Shown piece after piece: positions 17,803 through 28,300 of a DNA stretch of 53,747 nt; position 1 is the stretch's first letter, and each line of letters begins with the position of its first letter. Made by a program: the position numbers and the translations under genes. The stretch covers positions 1 to 53,747 of the forward strand of contig JAQICF010000058.1 of assembly GCA_027858795.1 (NCBI GenBank). The letters run 5' to 3'. Below the pieces are notes generated by a model that made no database searches, had not been told where the DNA came from, and was given only the letters and a program-made list of their open reading frames with translations. The DNA comes from Candidatus Delongbacteria bacterium (GTDB lineage: Bacteria > Delongbacteria > UBA4055).

Positions 17803-19797
17803 ATGAAAAAGATATTCAAATTTGAAGCAAAGCAACTTTTAAGAGACAAGAAAACGATATTCTTTGTTTTTATTTTACCATTGATAGCATTTCCATTACT
17901 GAATGGAGTTTTATCAAAAGTTGTTAGTTCAAGAATGGAAAGTATTTTTGAGCAGAAAGCGACTGTGATAGTTGAAAGGGATTCTTTAGCAGTTGAAGTT
18001 CTTTCAAAGTTCAATGCAGAGCAGGACACAACTTTCCTTATTGAATATGTAGATAAATTAGGCGATCTGGATTCACTTTTGAAGGAATATCCTGCTGCTA
18101 TTAATGTCGTAAGGGATGATTCTACAGGTTTTCCGACTTTTAAAGTTCATTACTCGGCAAAAAATGATAAAAAGAGCATAAAGGCAAAACAGATCTCTCG
18201 AAAATTATATTCCCTCAGAGACAGTATTCAATCAGGAAGATACAAAGGTATTGGCATAAATGAATACAGAGTAAATAAAAGGATCGAATCTTTCAATACA
18301 TCTTCAGCAGAAGAGATGCAAAATTCACAACATTCTGTGATGCTTCCTGTATCATTGATCATAATACTAATGGTCGGAACTTTCATGATATCCAATTATG
18401 TTATTCTCGGAGAAAAAGATAATAATACTCTTGAATCATTGCTAGCAAGCGGGGTTGCCAGAAGAGACATAATTTACGGGAAGTTAGGTATAATATTTTT
18501 AGCCGGAATATTGATGTCATTCCTTGAAATGATATCTTTTGCAGTATATGGTCACTTTACAGGAGTATTTAACTTTGGAATTTCATTCAATACCAGCAAC
18601 ATTTTCATACTAATTCTGTTAATAATATCCGTTACAACACTTATCGCTTCGATTTCAACTTTCATCTCATGTAAAATAAAGTCTTCCACTGCAGGACAAC
18701 TTTTATTCATGCCTATAATGATCGTTTATCTACTGCTTACATTATTAGGTACTTTCGAAGGAGTAGAGATAAAAAGAGGATTGTTATTTGTTCCTATAAT
18801 AAACTCTGCAGGTATTATAAAATCAGTATTAGTTGATAAACTGGTAATGATGGATGGATTGATCGTAATAGTTGTGAATTTTGTATATTCAGTGTTCATA
18901 ATAAATTTAAGCTCAGCTTATCTTAATAGTGAAGCAATTTTAAAAACTGACTCAGACTTGAAAGATTCTGAAAATACTTATTCTCCTGGGATGATTTTTA
19001 CATTATTTGCCCTTTTATTAGTTGCATACATGCTGATTGGAGGATATTTACAGGGAAGGGATATTGTTTCAGGGTTAATCTATTCTCAAGTTGGTATTTT
19101 GGGGATATTCGTAGTTTTTATGGTAAAAAAGAATGGTGTGAAATTTACTGAAATTTTACGACTTAAGAAGTTTAATCCAATATATATATTAATTGGACTA
19201 TTTTTCGGGATTTTTGCAAGGTATCCGATCTCTATTGTCAAAGAAGGCTTTTTCTATTTTTTCCCGATACCTAGATTGATAGAAAATGCAAATATTCTTC
19301 AAACTGGATTGGGAGATCTAAACCAATGGCAGCTGATAGCAGTAATTGCTGTTTTACCTGCTATTTTTGAAGAATTCACTTTCCGTGGAATTTTTCTTCA
19401 TATGTTAGAAAAGAAATATTCGTTTATCAAAGCTTCAGTTGTGATTGGTTTAATGTTCGGAGTGATGCATTTAAATGTGTTTACGTTATTAGAAACAGCA
19501 TTGCTCGGAATTATACTCACTATGATAACAATAAGATCAGGATCAATATTTCCTGCAATTATATTCCATTTTACAAATAATGCATATTCAATAATCCTGA
19601 TGAAAATGATAGAAGATGATAAGTTGAAGGTAAAGGTCAGTATATTCACAAACAGATGGTTTGGATATGATTTTGAGCAAATTATTTCTTTGATGGAAAG
19701 TGACTGGTTCTCTTACACAGCTTCCATAATTGTATTAGGTATTATTGCGTTTATGATTAAGAGTAGGGGACGCAGGTCTGCGTTCCTTACGAAATAA
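17803..19797 (+). CDS. ABC-2 permease fused to a CPBP (CAAX-type) intramembrane protease
   Basis: This 664-residue inner-membrane fusion protein has two parts. The N-terminal 400 residues are a NatB/ABC-2 permease: TM1 after LLRDKKTIFFVFILPLIAFPL, a large extracytoplasmic domain (about 45-175), then a TM bundle with NNTLESLLASGVARRDIIYGK, the typical coupling segment. The C-terminal part is a CPBP glutamic protease domain with EEFTFR (Glu523, Glu524, Arg528), FGVMH (His556) and HFTNN (His589, Asn593), all catalytic-type residues present. The domains are linked by extra TM helices (about 395-510). No ABC ATPase gene is adjacent, so the partner must be encoded elsewhere. The last ten codons (RGRRSAFLTK) come from palindromic repeat copy B, implying a replaced C-terminus. 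It ends directly against the convergent SH3-protein gene with no gap. Confidence 0.85.
   Translation: MKKIFKFEAKQLLRDKKTIFFVFILPLIAFPLLNGVLSKVVSSRMESIFEQKATVIVERDSLAVEVLSKFNAEQDTTFLIEYVDKLGDLDSLLKEYPAAINVVRDDSTGFPTFKVHYSAKNDKKSIKAKQISRKLYSLRDSIQSGRYKGIGINEYRVNKRIESFNTSSAEEMQNSQHSVMLPVSLIIILMVGTFMISNYVILGEKDNNTLESLLASGVARRDIIYGKLGIIFLAGILMSFLEMISFAVYGHFTGVFNFGISFNTSNIFILILLIISVTTLIASISTFISCKIKSSTAGQLLFMPIMIVYLLLTLLGTFEGVEIKRGLLFVPIINSAGIIKSVLVDKLVMMDGLIVIVVNFVYSVFIINLSSAYLNSEAILKTDSDLKDSENTYSPGMIFTLFALLLVAYMLIGGYLQGRDIVSGLIYSQVGILGIFVVFMVKKNGVKFTEILRLKKFNPIYILIGLFFGIFARYPISIVKEGFFYFFPIPRLIENANILQTGLGDLNQWQLIAVIAVLPAIFEEFTFRGIFLHMLEKKYSFIKASVVIGLMFGVMHLNVFTLLETALLGIILTMITIRSGSIFPAIIFHFTNNAYSIILMKMIEDDKLKVKVSIFTNRWFGYDFEQIISLMESDWFSYTASIIVLGIIAFMIKSRGRRSAFLTK
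19763..19795 (+). repeat. Palindromic dispersed repeat, copy B, inside the 3' end of a gene
   Basis: GTAGGGGACGCAGGTCTGCG and the following bases match copy A at 17054 at 26 of 33 positions. ACGCAG and CTGCGT form the inverted repeat. It lies in frame within the permease/protease gene, encodes its terminal residues and reaches the first base of the stop codon. Confidence 0.6.
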
Positions 19798-21033
19798 TTA
19801 TTTATCGATATCGTATTTTCTAAAAGCGATCACTCTTTGAATGATCTTTGTAGGCTTATATTTATACTCAATATACTGACCGTTTTCTAAATTCTTTTTA
19901 TAAGACCAATGATATTCGTTGGTTTCTTTCTGAAAAACAATATCCATATCAAATTTATCTAAATGATGTATATAAAATTTGGAAATCTTATTAGTAATAT
20001 CAGTCTCTTCAATATTTTTCAAAGTTAATGATGCTGTCTTAGGCCTATGAACTATCTCAATTACCTGACAATCAATAGTATCTGCTCTTGTAATTATTTT
20101 TTCGTTTGGTAACTTTCTGAACATAGCGAAATTATGCTTAGATGGGTTTGATTTACTTTCATATTTTTTGACCACATCCTTTATGTCATCACTGAATGTA
20201 AACTTATACAAAAGTGAATCAGTTCCGATCTCTCGACACACCTTATCCTCATTGATGTTCTTTTTTAGATTATTAGATATTAATAGTCCAGAATAAGATA
20301 TGAATCCGCTTTTATTCAAATTGTACATGAAAACTAAAGGATTAATCTCTTTAAGTAATACATCAAAATCTGTTCTTGGTTCATCAATTATAGCCAAATT
20401 TGAAAGAACTTCACTATTTGTAAAGCCAGTAATAAAACTACCATCATTATTTCGATACTTTATTCTGGCGGTATTGTCAAATAAGGAGTCAACAAAAACA
20501 ATATCACCTTTGTTGAGAGTTGTTATTATACTTCCGGATAAGTTTTGATCTAAGAAAACTTTTGAGTTTGATGTTTCGATCCACCTGGGATCGATCAAAT
20601 TATTTTCAATATTATTATTATTATCGCTACTATCCTCAGAAAATGATGAAAATGACCTACCGTAGTACTTCATATTTGATAGGGTCCTTTTTCTAACCCA
20701 GCCTTCTACAAAATTAGGAGGAGTATCGATCAACCTAATTTTTACAAATTTTTTCTTTGGACCGAGTTCCAGATATTCAATAATTGAGTTGATGCTCAAT
20801 GAATATATAATCTCAGCATTATTTTTAGGCGAATCATAAACCAATCCATTGTCCATCTTGACTTCATAAAAAGTAGTTTCTAGAGAGTCAGATCTAAAGC
20901 TGTTGAACGTAATACCTGTCTTACTATCAACTATCGACTTCCTAATGTTAGTTTCCTGAGAGTAACTTATTGAAGAAGTAGCAGTAATTAATAATAATAC
21001 TGATAAATATTGTGTAAGGTGTTTTAATGCCAT
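19798..21033 (-). CDS. Exported protein with two bacterial SH3-like domains
   Basis: This 411-residue protein probably acts in the periplasm; function unknown. I place the start at ATG 21031-21033 because AGGAG lies seven bases ahead of it and it gives a clean signal peptide (MALKHLTQYLSVLLLITATSSISYSQ); an in-frame TTG at 21060 lacks such support. An SH3-like region lies at about residues 60-125 (IIEYLELGPKKKFVKIRL...EGWVRKRTL) and a second at about 150-215 (SKVFLDQNLSGSIITTLNKGD...ARIKYRNNDGSFITGF). Such domains often bind peptidoglycan. The rest, about 220-411, is not recognised. The stop codon abuts the convergent permease/protease stop, so the two transcripts must overlap or end within each other. 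Confidence 0.65.
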   Translation of the reverse strand: MALKHLTQYLSVLLLITATSSISYSQETNIRKSIVDSKTGITFNSFRSDSLETTFYEVKMDNGLVYDSPKNNAEIIYSLSINSIIEYLELGPKKKFVKIRLIDTPPNFVEGWVRKRTLSNMKYYGRSFSSFSEDSSDNNNNIENNLIDPRWIETSNSKVFLDQNLSGSIITTLNKGDIVFVDSLFDNTARIKYRNNDGSFITGFTNSEVLSNLAIIDEPRTDFDVLLKEINPLVFMYNLNKSGFISYSGLLISNNLKKNINEDKVCREIGTDSLLYKFTFSDDIKDVVKKYESKSNPSKHNFAMFRKLPNEKIITRADTIDCQVIEIVHRPKTASLTLKNIEETDITNKISKFYIHHLDKFDMDIVFQKETNEYHWSYKKNLENGQYIEYKYKPTKIIQRVIAFRKYDIDK

Positions 21034-21070
21034 CAAATATCTCCTAATGAAATTGACCAATTTGATTTAG

Positions 21071-21099
21071 AATTTACTTCTTTGCTTCCAAAATGTCAA
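21071..21099 (-). promoter_or_regulatory. Sigma-70-type promoter for the SH3-domain protein
   Basis: On the minus strand TTGACA (21099-21094) and TAAATT (21076-21071) are 17 bases apart, about 38 bases before the start codon at 21033. Confidence 0.5.
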
Positions 21100-21220
21100 C
21101 TTTCTATGTTTTTTATAAAAAATCTTTTAGTTAATATTATACAGCTTTAGTTAAAGATTGTTCCGTTTTATTTTAACGCTAGTGCGTGAAAAATATCAGT
21201 ACAAATATGATAAAAAACAT

Positions 21221-21248
21221 TTGATATAATTAGCTGGTGCTGTATATT
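21221..21248 (+). promoter_or_regulatory. Distal promoter candidate of the surface operon
   Basis: TTGATA (21221-21226) and TATATT (21243-21248) are 16 bases apart. It would give a leader of about 200 bases before the TonB-receptor-like gene. Confidence 0.4.
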
Positions 21249-21352
21249 ATGGTATAATTACACAATAGGGTTGTGCTGAATTTGTATAATATGTAAAATG
21301 TTAGTGTAGCTTAAAAAATGTGTCAATTCATTGAAATAAATTTGTTTTTGGT

Positions 21353-21381
21353 TTGCAATTTTAATTTCCCCTCGCTATATT
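21353..21381 (+). promoter_or_regulatory. Proximal promoter of the surface operon
   Basis: TTGCAA (21353-21358) and TATATT (21376-21381) are 17 bases apart, about 75 bases before the operon's first start codon. Confidence 0.5.
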
Positions 21382-21456
21382 ATCACAGACCTTGACAGGA
21401 AGGCAGGGTTTATGTTGCAAAAAAAAAGACTTAATTAATAAACAATGGAGCCAACT

Positions 21457-24400
21457 ATGAAAAGAAGTATCGTCATTTTGATGATCGCACTCTTCTCCTC
21501 AATGCTATTCTCAGGTACTACCGGTAAGATAAAGGGTATTGCAACCGATGAGAACGGTGAACCTTTAGAAGGTGCTAATATCATGGTAGTAGGTAAAACT
21601 TGGGGTGCTGAGACGGATGAAGATGGTTATTACTATATCATCGGTGTAAGAGCAGGAACTTACCAAGTAAAATGTCAGTACATTGGATACTCTCCAAAGA
21701 CAATTACCAACCTTAAGGTGAGAGTTGGATTGACATCTTCCCAAAACTTTAAGCTGATCTCAGAAGCAATTGAAATTGATGAACTTGAAATCGAAATATT
21801 TCAAGACGAAAAAGTAGAAATGGATGTTACTACCTCTATCAGAAATGTTGATATGGGAACAATGGAAACTCAAGCTCTTACAGAAGTGGGAGATGTTCTT
21901 GGTAGTCAAGCTGGTATTAAAAAAGATTCTGACGGGGAACTTCACTTTAGAGGTGGAAGATCAGGTGAGGTAAACTATGTTATTGATGGTATATCTGTAG
22001 GCGACCCGACAGGTGCTAAAGCTGAGCCAGTGTCTATAAATTTTGCAAATGTTGAATCTTTCAATATTCAGAAAGGTATTCCTGATGCAGAATATGGTGA
22101 TGCACTTTCAGGAAGTGTGAATATTGTGATGAAGATAGGTGATCAAGAAACAACTTCGGGTCATGCTAAATATTCGACAGACACATTTTTAGGAGAGAAT
22201 AGGTTAAATTATACCAGGGGGGAATTTAGTTTAAGTGGCCCAATACCAATTCCTGGAATGAAAGAAAAACCAACATACTATATTGGAACTGATTTTACTA
22301 CTCAAAATGGTTTTGGTAGTACCTACAGAGAGTTGGGAGATGTAGATGGTGATTATTTTGAATATGGTGATTATGACTTAACCGGATTAGGTTTTGAAGT
22401 AGGGCAGGGCAGACAAAATGATTTTAATGTTATTTTCAAAACTGCTTACCAAATAACACCTATGATCAGTCTAAGCACATCATATACAAAATCTAGATCA
22501 CACAACTATGACTTTAATTGGCTTTATAGATACACTCCACAGACAGCTACCGAGAGTATCATGGATGTGACAATTTTTAATGTGAATTTCAAACAAACAC
22601 TTAACCAACAAAGTTATTACGATTTTATTTTTTCATATTATAACAGAGAGTATGAAAGCCTTCCTGGTGGTAAATATCCGAATGAATTTGTTTACGAAGA
22701 TTCGCTTGATTGGTTTAATAGAGGTATTGGAGCAGCAACAGAATCAGATGTTCTAGCGAATTTTGTACGTGATGGTGGAGATGCCGAAGGTTATGTAGAT
22801 GGATTTTACGGTGGTTTTCTTGATGGGAACAATCAAATAAACTACGTTGTCAATGGATATTTTGACAGAGAATACTTCGAGGATGCAAATGGGAACAGTA
22901 ACTTTGATGCTGATGTTCAAGCAGAGTATGATTCCTGGATAGATGCAAATAATAATGGTACGTATGATGGTGATTACCTATATGACTCTAATAAGAATAA
23001 TCAATGGGATTACTGGGAGATAGGACAATCTTTCTCGGGTTTTGTTTCTGATGGATCTATGGGTATATTCACAGATCATATAGTTGAAGGATATCAGGAC
23101 CAAAATTTAAGTGGTCACTACGATAAAAATATTTATGGAGTAGCAAGTGATGAACCATTTATTGACGGGGATAAATTTCAGGAGACAGGAGAACCTTTTG
23201 TAGATCATAAAAGATTTTATATCGAAAATGGAGCGATCGTTAAGTTCTCAAATAATTACTGGGATGAAGGAGAAGTTGTAGTACTTAACGCGAGTGATTT
23301 GGATAGTGCTGATTTCGATTATGCATATCCTAGTTTATGGAGTGAATTGGAAGATATTGAGTCTAACGACCTATATAATGCTGATGTTTTGATTAACATT
23401 GATAGTACTAGAGTAACAATAACTTATCCACAAGAAAATTTTGCAGATCTTAGGTCTTCTTTAGGATCAAGTACGCAAACAACACCAAGATTCAATGATG
23501 TATACAATCCTCAAGACGGGATGTTTGATGAGTTTGAAGCTTATTGTGCTCGTAGACAATATGGGTCAAGTACCAATATTGATGATTTAGGGTGGACTGC
23601 TGGTCATGGACCATTAGATAATCCAACTGATTATTACGAATACATTGGGTCTTACGTAGTTTATAGAACATCAGCTGATATGTATAGCAATATTCCAGGT
23701 TATTATCAGGATTCAGAGGATGGATTAGGAGATAATATTCCAAAAGATGAATATTCGACATGGTTAGATCTTAACAATGATGGTTTCTTAGATATTGAAA
23801 ATGGCTTATATGATTCGGGAGAAAGGTATGTTGACTACAATTATAATGGTGTAAGAAACGATAATAGCGGTTTTTTATTACCAGATTCATATTTGGATGG
23901 GATGACATATCAAAACTTTAATAATACTGTAATGAAATTCAAGGGTAATTATACAAATCAGATAAATAAATTTCATATGATAAAGACTGGTTTTGAGCTG
24001 GCTTTGAATGATTTTGACTATTACAGCCTAAGTAATCCTTTTGTCAATTATATTGATGATGATGGTGCTGTAATTGATGGAGATCCTTATCCTGCTTATG
24101 GAGATCAGAAAACGTCTTATGATTATTCACCGACTGAATTTTCTATGTATGTGCAAGATAAAATGGAATTTGAAGATTTAGTGGTCAATGCAGGTATTAG
24201 ACTTGATATAAGAACTCTAGATCAAGCAGCCGTTGATTATTATAATGACCAACAAGACGAAGAAGAAGTGGGATATGAAGAAGAGTTGGATCAAACAATA
24301 TTTGCAATAAGCCCAAGATTTGGGATTTCTCATTCAATTTCTGAAACTTCAAAACTGTTTTTCTCATACGGGCATTTATACCAAAAACCAACTTATACAC

Positions 24401-25266
24401 AAGTTTTTGCGCCAAATACAGCAGCAGACGTAGCCAATCCACTATTTGGTAATATGAATCTTGGTTATCAAAGAAATGTGCAGTATGAACTAGGGGTTGT
24501 TAATGAGCTAGGACTCTATTTGATAGATATAACAGGCTATTTTAAGGATATTTACGATATGATAAACACAAAACAAATCGAAGATCCTGTAGAACCTGTA
24601 ACAATTTATTATAACTCTGATTATGGTAAATCAAGAGGTGTAGAAGTATCTGTGGATAGAAGTTTGAAAGATCATTATTTATGGGGTTTATCTTACACAT
24701 TGTCGTATGCATACGGAAAATCATCTGATGAAGAATCTAATATGTTTGAAGATGCTGTTGAAGTAAAAGAATTCCCTCTAAACTGGGATGAAAGACATTC
24801 GTTATCTACTTATTTTACTTTACTATTTGGTAGGGGGGAAACATTATTTGATCTTCCTTATACAGATAACTGGTCATTTGGTTTGAATACAAGTTTTGGA
24901 AGTGGATACCCATTCACACCAACTACTGATTATTATAGACCTGAAATAGTAGCAGAAAAAGATATTGAAACGAATTCAGAGAGAATGCCTTGGACATCAA
25001 ATACAGATATTAAATTTAGTAAAACTTTTGCTTTTTCCGGTGAAAATAATGTTTCTTACGGAAATTTAAAATTTGAGTTTAATGTTTATAATGTATTTAA
25101 TAAGATAAATGTATTTGAAGTTCATACCGACACAGGAAGTTGGTGGAGAAGAAGTGAAGCCTATTACGAGGATGATCAAAACTCAAATTTTGCTGAAGTG
25201 AATGCTAATCCAGCAAGAATTGCAGAGAGAAGACATTACAAGTTTGGTGTAAGCTATGCGTGGTAA
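21457..25266 (+). CDS. TonB-dependent-receptor-like outer-membrane protein with calcium-loop insertions
   Basis: First gene of the surface operon; 1269 residues from ATG 21457, chosen because GGAG lies six bases ahead and it starts a clean signal peptide (MKRSIVILMIALFSSMLFSG). An in-frame ATG at 21445 has no ribosome site. Residues about 20-100 are a carboxypeptidase-regulatory (CarboxypepD_reg-like) domain (GKIKGIATDENGEPLEGANIM). About 125-230 is a plug domain (LRSQ-like LGSQAGIKKDSDG, FRGGRSGEVNYVIDG). The rest is a beta-barrel ending in the aromatic outer-membrane signal ...FGVSYAW. Between about 470 and 820 sit five DxNxNG-type loops (DANGNSNFD, DANNNGTYDGD, DSNKNNQWD, DLNNDGFLD, DYNYNG) resembling calcium-binding repeats, which is unusual in a barrel. 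No TonB box is obvious. The substrate is unknown; it may be a structural or transport partner of the downstream exported proteins. Confidence 0.8.
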   Translation: MKRSIVILMIALFSSMLFSGTTGKIKGIATDENGEPLEGANIMVVGKTWGAETDEDGYYYIIGVRAGTYQVKCQYIGYSPKTITNLKVRVGLTSSQNFKLISEAIEIDELEIEIFQDEKVEMDVTTSIRNVDMGTMETQALTEVGDVLGSQAGIKKDSDGELHFRGGRSGEVNYVIDGISVGDPTGAKAEPVSINFANVESFNIQKGIPDAEYGDALSGSVNIVMKIGDQETTSGHAKYSTDTFLGENRLNYTRGEFSLSGPIPIPGMKEKPTYYIGTDFTTQNGFGSTYRELGDVDGDYFEYGDYDLTGLGFEVGQGRQNDFNVIFKTAYQITPMISLSTSYTKSRSHNYDFNWLYRYTPQTATESIMDVTIFNVNFKQTLNQQSYYDFIFSYYNREYESLPGGKYPNEFVYEDSLDWFNRGIGAATESDVLANFVRDGGDAEGYVDGFYGGFLDGNNQINYVVNGYFDREYFEDANGNSNFDADVQAEYDSWIDANNNGTYDGDYLYDSNKNNQWDYWEIGQSFSGFVSDGSMGIFTDHIVEGYQDQNLSGHYDKNIYGVASDEPFIDGDKFQETGEPFVDHKRFYIENGAIVKFSNNYWDEGEVVVLNASDLDSADFDYAYPSLWSELEDIESNDLYNADVLINIDSTRVTITYPQENFADLRSSLGSSTQTTPRFNDVYNPQDGMFDEFEAYCARRQYGSSTNIDDLGWTAGHGPLDNPTDYYEYIGSYVVYRTSADMYSNIPGYYQDSEDGLGDNIPKDEYSTWLDLNNDGFLDIENGLYDSGERYVDYNYNGVRNDNSGFLLPDSYLDGMTYQNFNNTVMKFKGNYTNQINKFHMIKTGFELALNDFDYYSLSNPFVNYIDDDGAVIDGDPYPAYGDQKTSYDYSPTEFSMYVQDKMEFEDLVVNAGIRLDIRTLDQAAVDYYNDQQDEEEVGYEEELDQTIFAISPRFGISHSISETSKLFFSYGHLYQKPTYTQVFAPNTAADVANPLFGNMNLGYQRNVQYELGVVNELGLYLIDITGYFKDIYDMINTKQIEDPVEPVTIYYNSDYGKSRGVEVSVDRSLKDHYLWGLSYTLSYAYGKSSDEESNMFEDAVEVKEFPLNWDERHSLSTYFTLLFGRGETLFDLPYTDNWSFGLNTSFGSGYPFTPTTDYYRPEIVAEKDIETNSERMPWTSNTDIKFSKTFAFSGENNVSYGNLKFEFNVYNVFNKINVFEVHTDTGSWWRRSEAYYEDDQNSNFAEVNANPARIAERRHYKFGVSYAW

Positions 25267-25312
25267 TGATATGATATCTAATGATAAATTAAAATAATTA
25301 GGAGACTGATTA

Positions 25313-28300
25313 ATGAAAATCTATAAGCAAATGACCATATTACTAGTTTTGATTGTAATGATGTCAGCTTTTACCAAATCAGCCCCAAGTGTTGATAATG
25401 AGACGGGTGACCTTGGTATAACTAAAGCTTCTAAACCCGATGTTCTAAATAGGGTTCATAGGGCTGGTTTACTATGGCTGAACGTGACGAATATGGGGCA
25501 TTATGGAAATCCAAAGAACTTTAGAGATCCATGTACAAGAAGAACTGCAGTGTCAGGAGAATTACCTGGTGGATCAGACACTGATTTTTTGTTTGCTGGA
25601 GCATTGTTATTTGGAGGTTATAAGAATCTAGATGCAATTAATGGTGCAATACCTTTTGAAGGGCCTTATGTTACTACTGCTTATGCTGGTTGGGACGGTA
25701 ACCCTATTATGCCTAATGAATGTTGGCCTACATTATTCGATGCTGATGGTGGTGGCTCAGGGGATATGAAAGAAATGTCAAATGTTGAAGGAAAAATAAG
25801 TTGCCTTTTTGAGGAAGTTTATGATCCTGCAGCAAATGCTGAAGAGCAGTTCAATACGATGTATACGGATAAGTATGTCAATTCATCCTATACAGGAGAA
25901 GATGTATTTGATTTAAGAGATCATATACCATTGGGTATAGAAGTAAGGCAGAAAAGTTATGCATGGTCTTATGAATATGCACAGAAATTCATTATTATAG
26001 ACTATACATTATATAACATGTCAGACGAAAAGCAAAATCTCTATGATTTTTTTATGGGAGTGTATTTAGATTGTGATATTGGAATGCCAGGAGATGGAAC
26101 AGGATTTCATGCAGATGATCTTGGTGGATTTATCCAAAAATGGGAAGATCCAATACCCGATCCTGCAACAGGAGAACGTAAAATTCATAATCTAAACCTT
26201 GCATGGGGAGCGGATAATGATGGTAGAAATTATAACGGGACTGATACTAGCCCGTCAGAACCCGGAGCAGGTGCGCCTTTAGACGGAGCAACTGGTATTG
26301 TAACAGTTAGAGTACTTAGAAACCCAAATCCAAATTTAAGATATGCATTTAATATGTATGTTGCGGACTCACGTAGTGAAAGTATTGATTGGGGACCAAG
26401 ATGGAAGCCAGGACTTCATGGTCCGGATGATGCTCCTATTGATGGTGAAATTCCATTACCATGGGATTATGATTTAACTGCAGCACAGCTAGGTTACGAT
26501 GATTATAATCAAGATAACTTGACAAATGACGGAGGTCAGGAACTATTTGGTGGTAGAGTAGAGGGAAGACCAGCCGGAGATAAAGGTAAATATATGGTCA
26601 TGTCAAATGATGAATTTGACTATAATCAGTATGATCTTATAGACGTTGATCGTGGGAACTTTGATGACCCTGATTATCTAGATGAAAATAATCCAGCAGA
26701 CGTACAATTTATGCAAGCGAATAAATGGCAACCATGGATTACTCCTGATGAGGTAGATGCAGAAAATCCAGTTACAGATGGTTCTATACGAGATAGGAAT
26801 GACCTTGCAAATGGAAGAGATACAAAATACATCTTATCTTTTGGACCTCTCGGAACTGAAAAAACGATCAGCTTTGCATATGATTCAAACAAGGATGGCA
26901 ATGTTGATAGTTTAGACACACCAATGGATAAAACAATTTGGGAATTTGGTTATAGAGATTCTCTTAAACTTACATTGGCATTCATTGTAAACGATAATTT
27001 TCATACATCACTTGATCAAGATCCAAATTACGATGATATAGATCTTGAGGATACTGCTGGTGGAATTGACAAGTCGTTATATGAAAAAGGATGGTATGAT
27101 GCCTTATATAATGTTGTATGGGCTGAGAAAGTTTATGATATACCGATGCATGATACATCAGTTAAAACTCTTGAGTACCCTGAAGGAGCGGGTGATGGTT
27201 GGTATGGAGAAGATGTAGGATCTGATGGTATATTTGCAACTGGAGTTGATGTGACAGAATGTTGGTGGAATGATCCGGTGGAAACCTATCTTGCTCCTGA
27301 TGCTGATAAAAGTGAAGGAAATGAAGAATTAGATGACTTTATTACACCATTTACAGATACTTACGGAAATCTTGCAACATCAGAAGATGATCTTCTTCCA
27401 AAAGGAAGAGAAATTGCAGAAGAAGGTGTTGGTACTACCGCAGGTGGTTATGGATATATGGTAAAGTATATCGGGCCTAATGCAGCTTATAATGATCAAT
27501 GGGTTAGATATGGTTTTGGTAACAATAATATCGATATTGGAGACGGAGTTCCGGATTTTACAGGACCACCACCACCACCATCACCAAAAATTGAAGTAAG
27601 TTACGATGGTAATGATGTGATTGTAAAATGGGCTTCTAAAGAGTTTTCAGTTAACGAGTCAGGTTTTGAAACCTACTCTGGACCTGAAGAATTCAAAGAT
27701 CCTTTTACAAGGATTAAAGATTTTGAAGGTTATCAGGTTAGATTATCTCCTGATTTGCAACAGCAAAATTATGTAGAAATATTTAGTGTAGACAAAAAAA
27801 ATTATGTATATGAGAATCTTGGAGAGACTGGTGATTACTTAGACAGACCATTCTCTATAGAAGAAAGAGATAGCCTTCATGCCAATGGTTTGGATATAAT
27901 TTCTGCAGAAGGCACAATGTATCAAATTATACCATTTGGAGATAATAGACCAATAGCCAATGATACTACTTCTGTATCTCACTTCGAACAGGGAGTTTAT
28001 GAGTATAGTTCTACTGCAACGACAAAGGACATTATAATGGAGTCTTTTGCTGGTACTGACAGTATTGCAACGGTGGATTACTTTCAGTATGAATTCAAAC
28101 TGTTGGATAAGCTGTATGCTAGAGAGAGTTACATAGCTGTAACTTCAACGGACTTTGGTGATCCTGCAACCGGAACACCTGCATTAAAATCTAATCCGAC
28201 AGTTAATGGTTCTTCGGTTATACCAACTAAACTGAGCAACACGGAAGATGTAGTCGTTGTTCCTAACCCATACCGAGGAGATGTTGATTACTTTGACTTA

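Larger units (their letters stand above)
21034..21456. other. 423-base divergent regulatory region of the SH3-protein gene and the surface operon
   Basis: No gene is seen. It holds one minus-strand promoter (21071-21099) and two plus-strand candidates (21221-21248 and 21353-21381). TTTAGTTAA occurs twice, about 22 bases apart, near 21126 and 21148, and could be a binding site. About 70 bases of leader separate the nearer plus promoter from the operon start. Confidence 0.4.

Noticed and set aside
21382..21420. TTGACAGG...TTGCA stretch considered as a sigma-54 or extra sigma-70 promoter
   Set aside because: The GG-to-GC distance is wrong (9 or 13 rather than 10) and no -10 box lies 17 bases from TTGACA.
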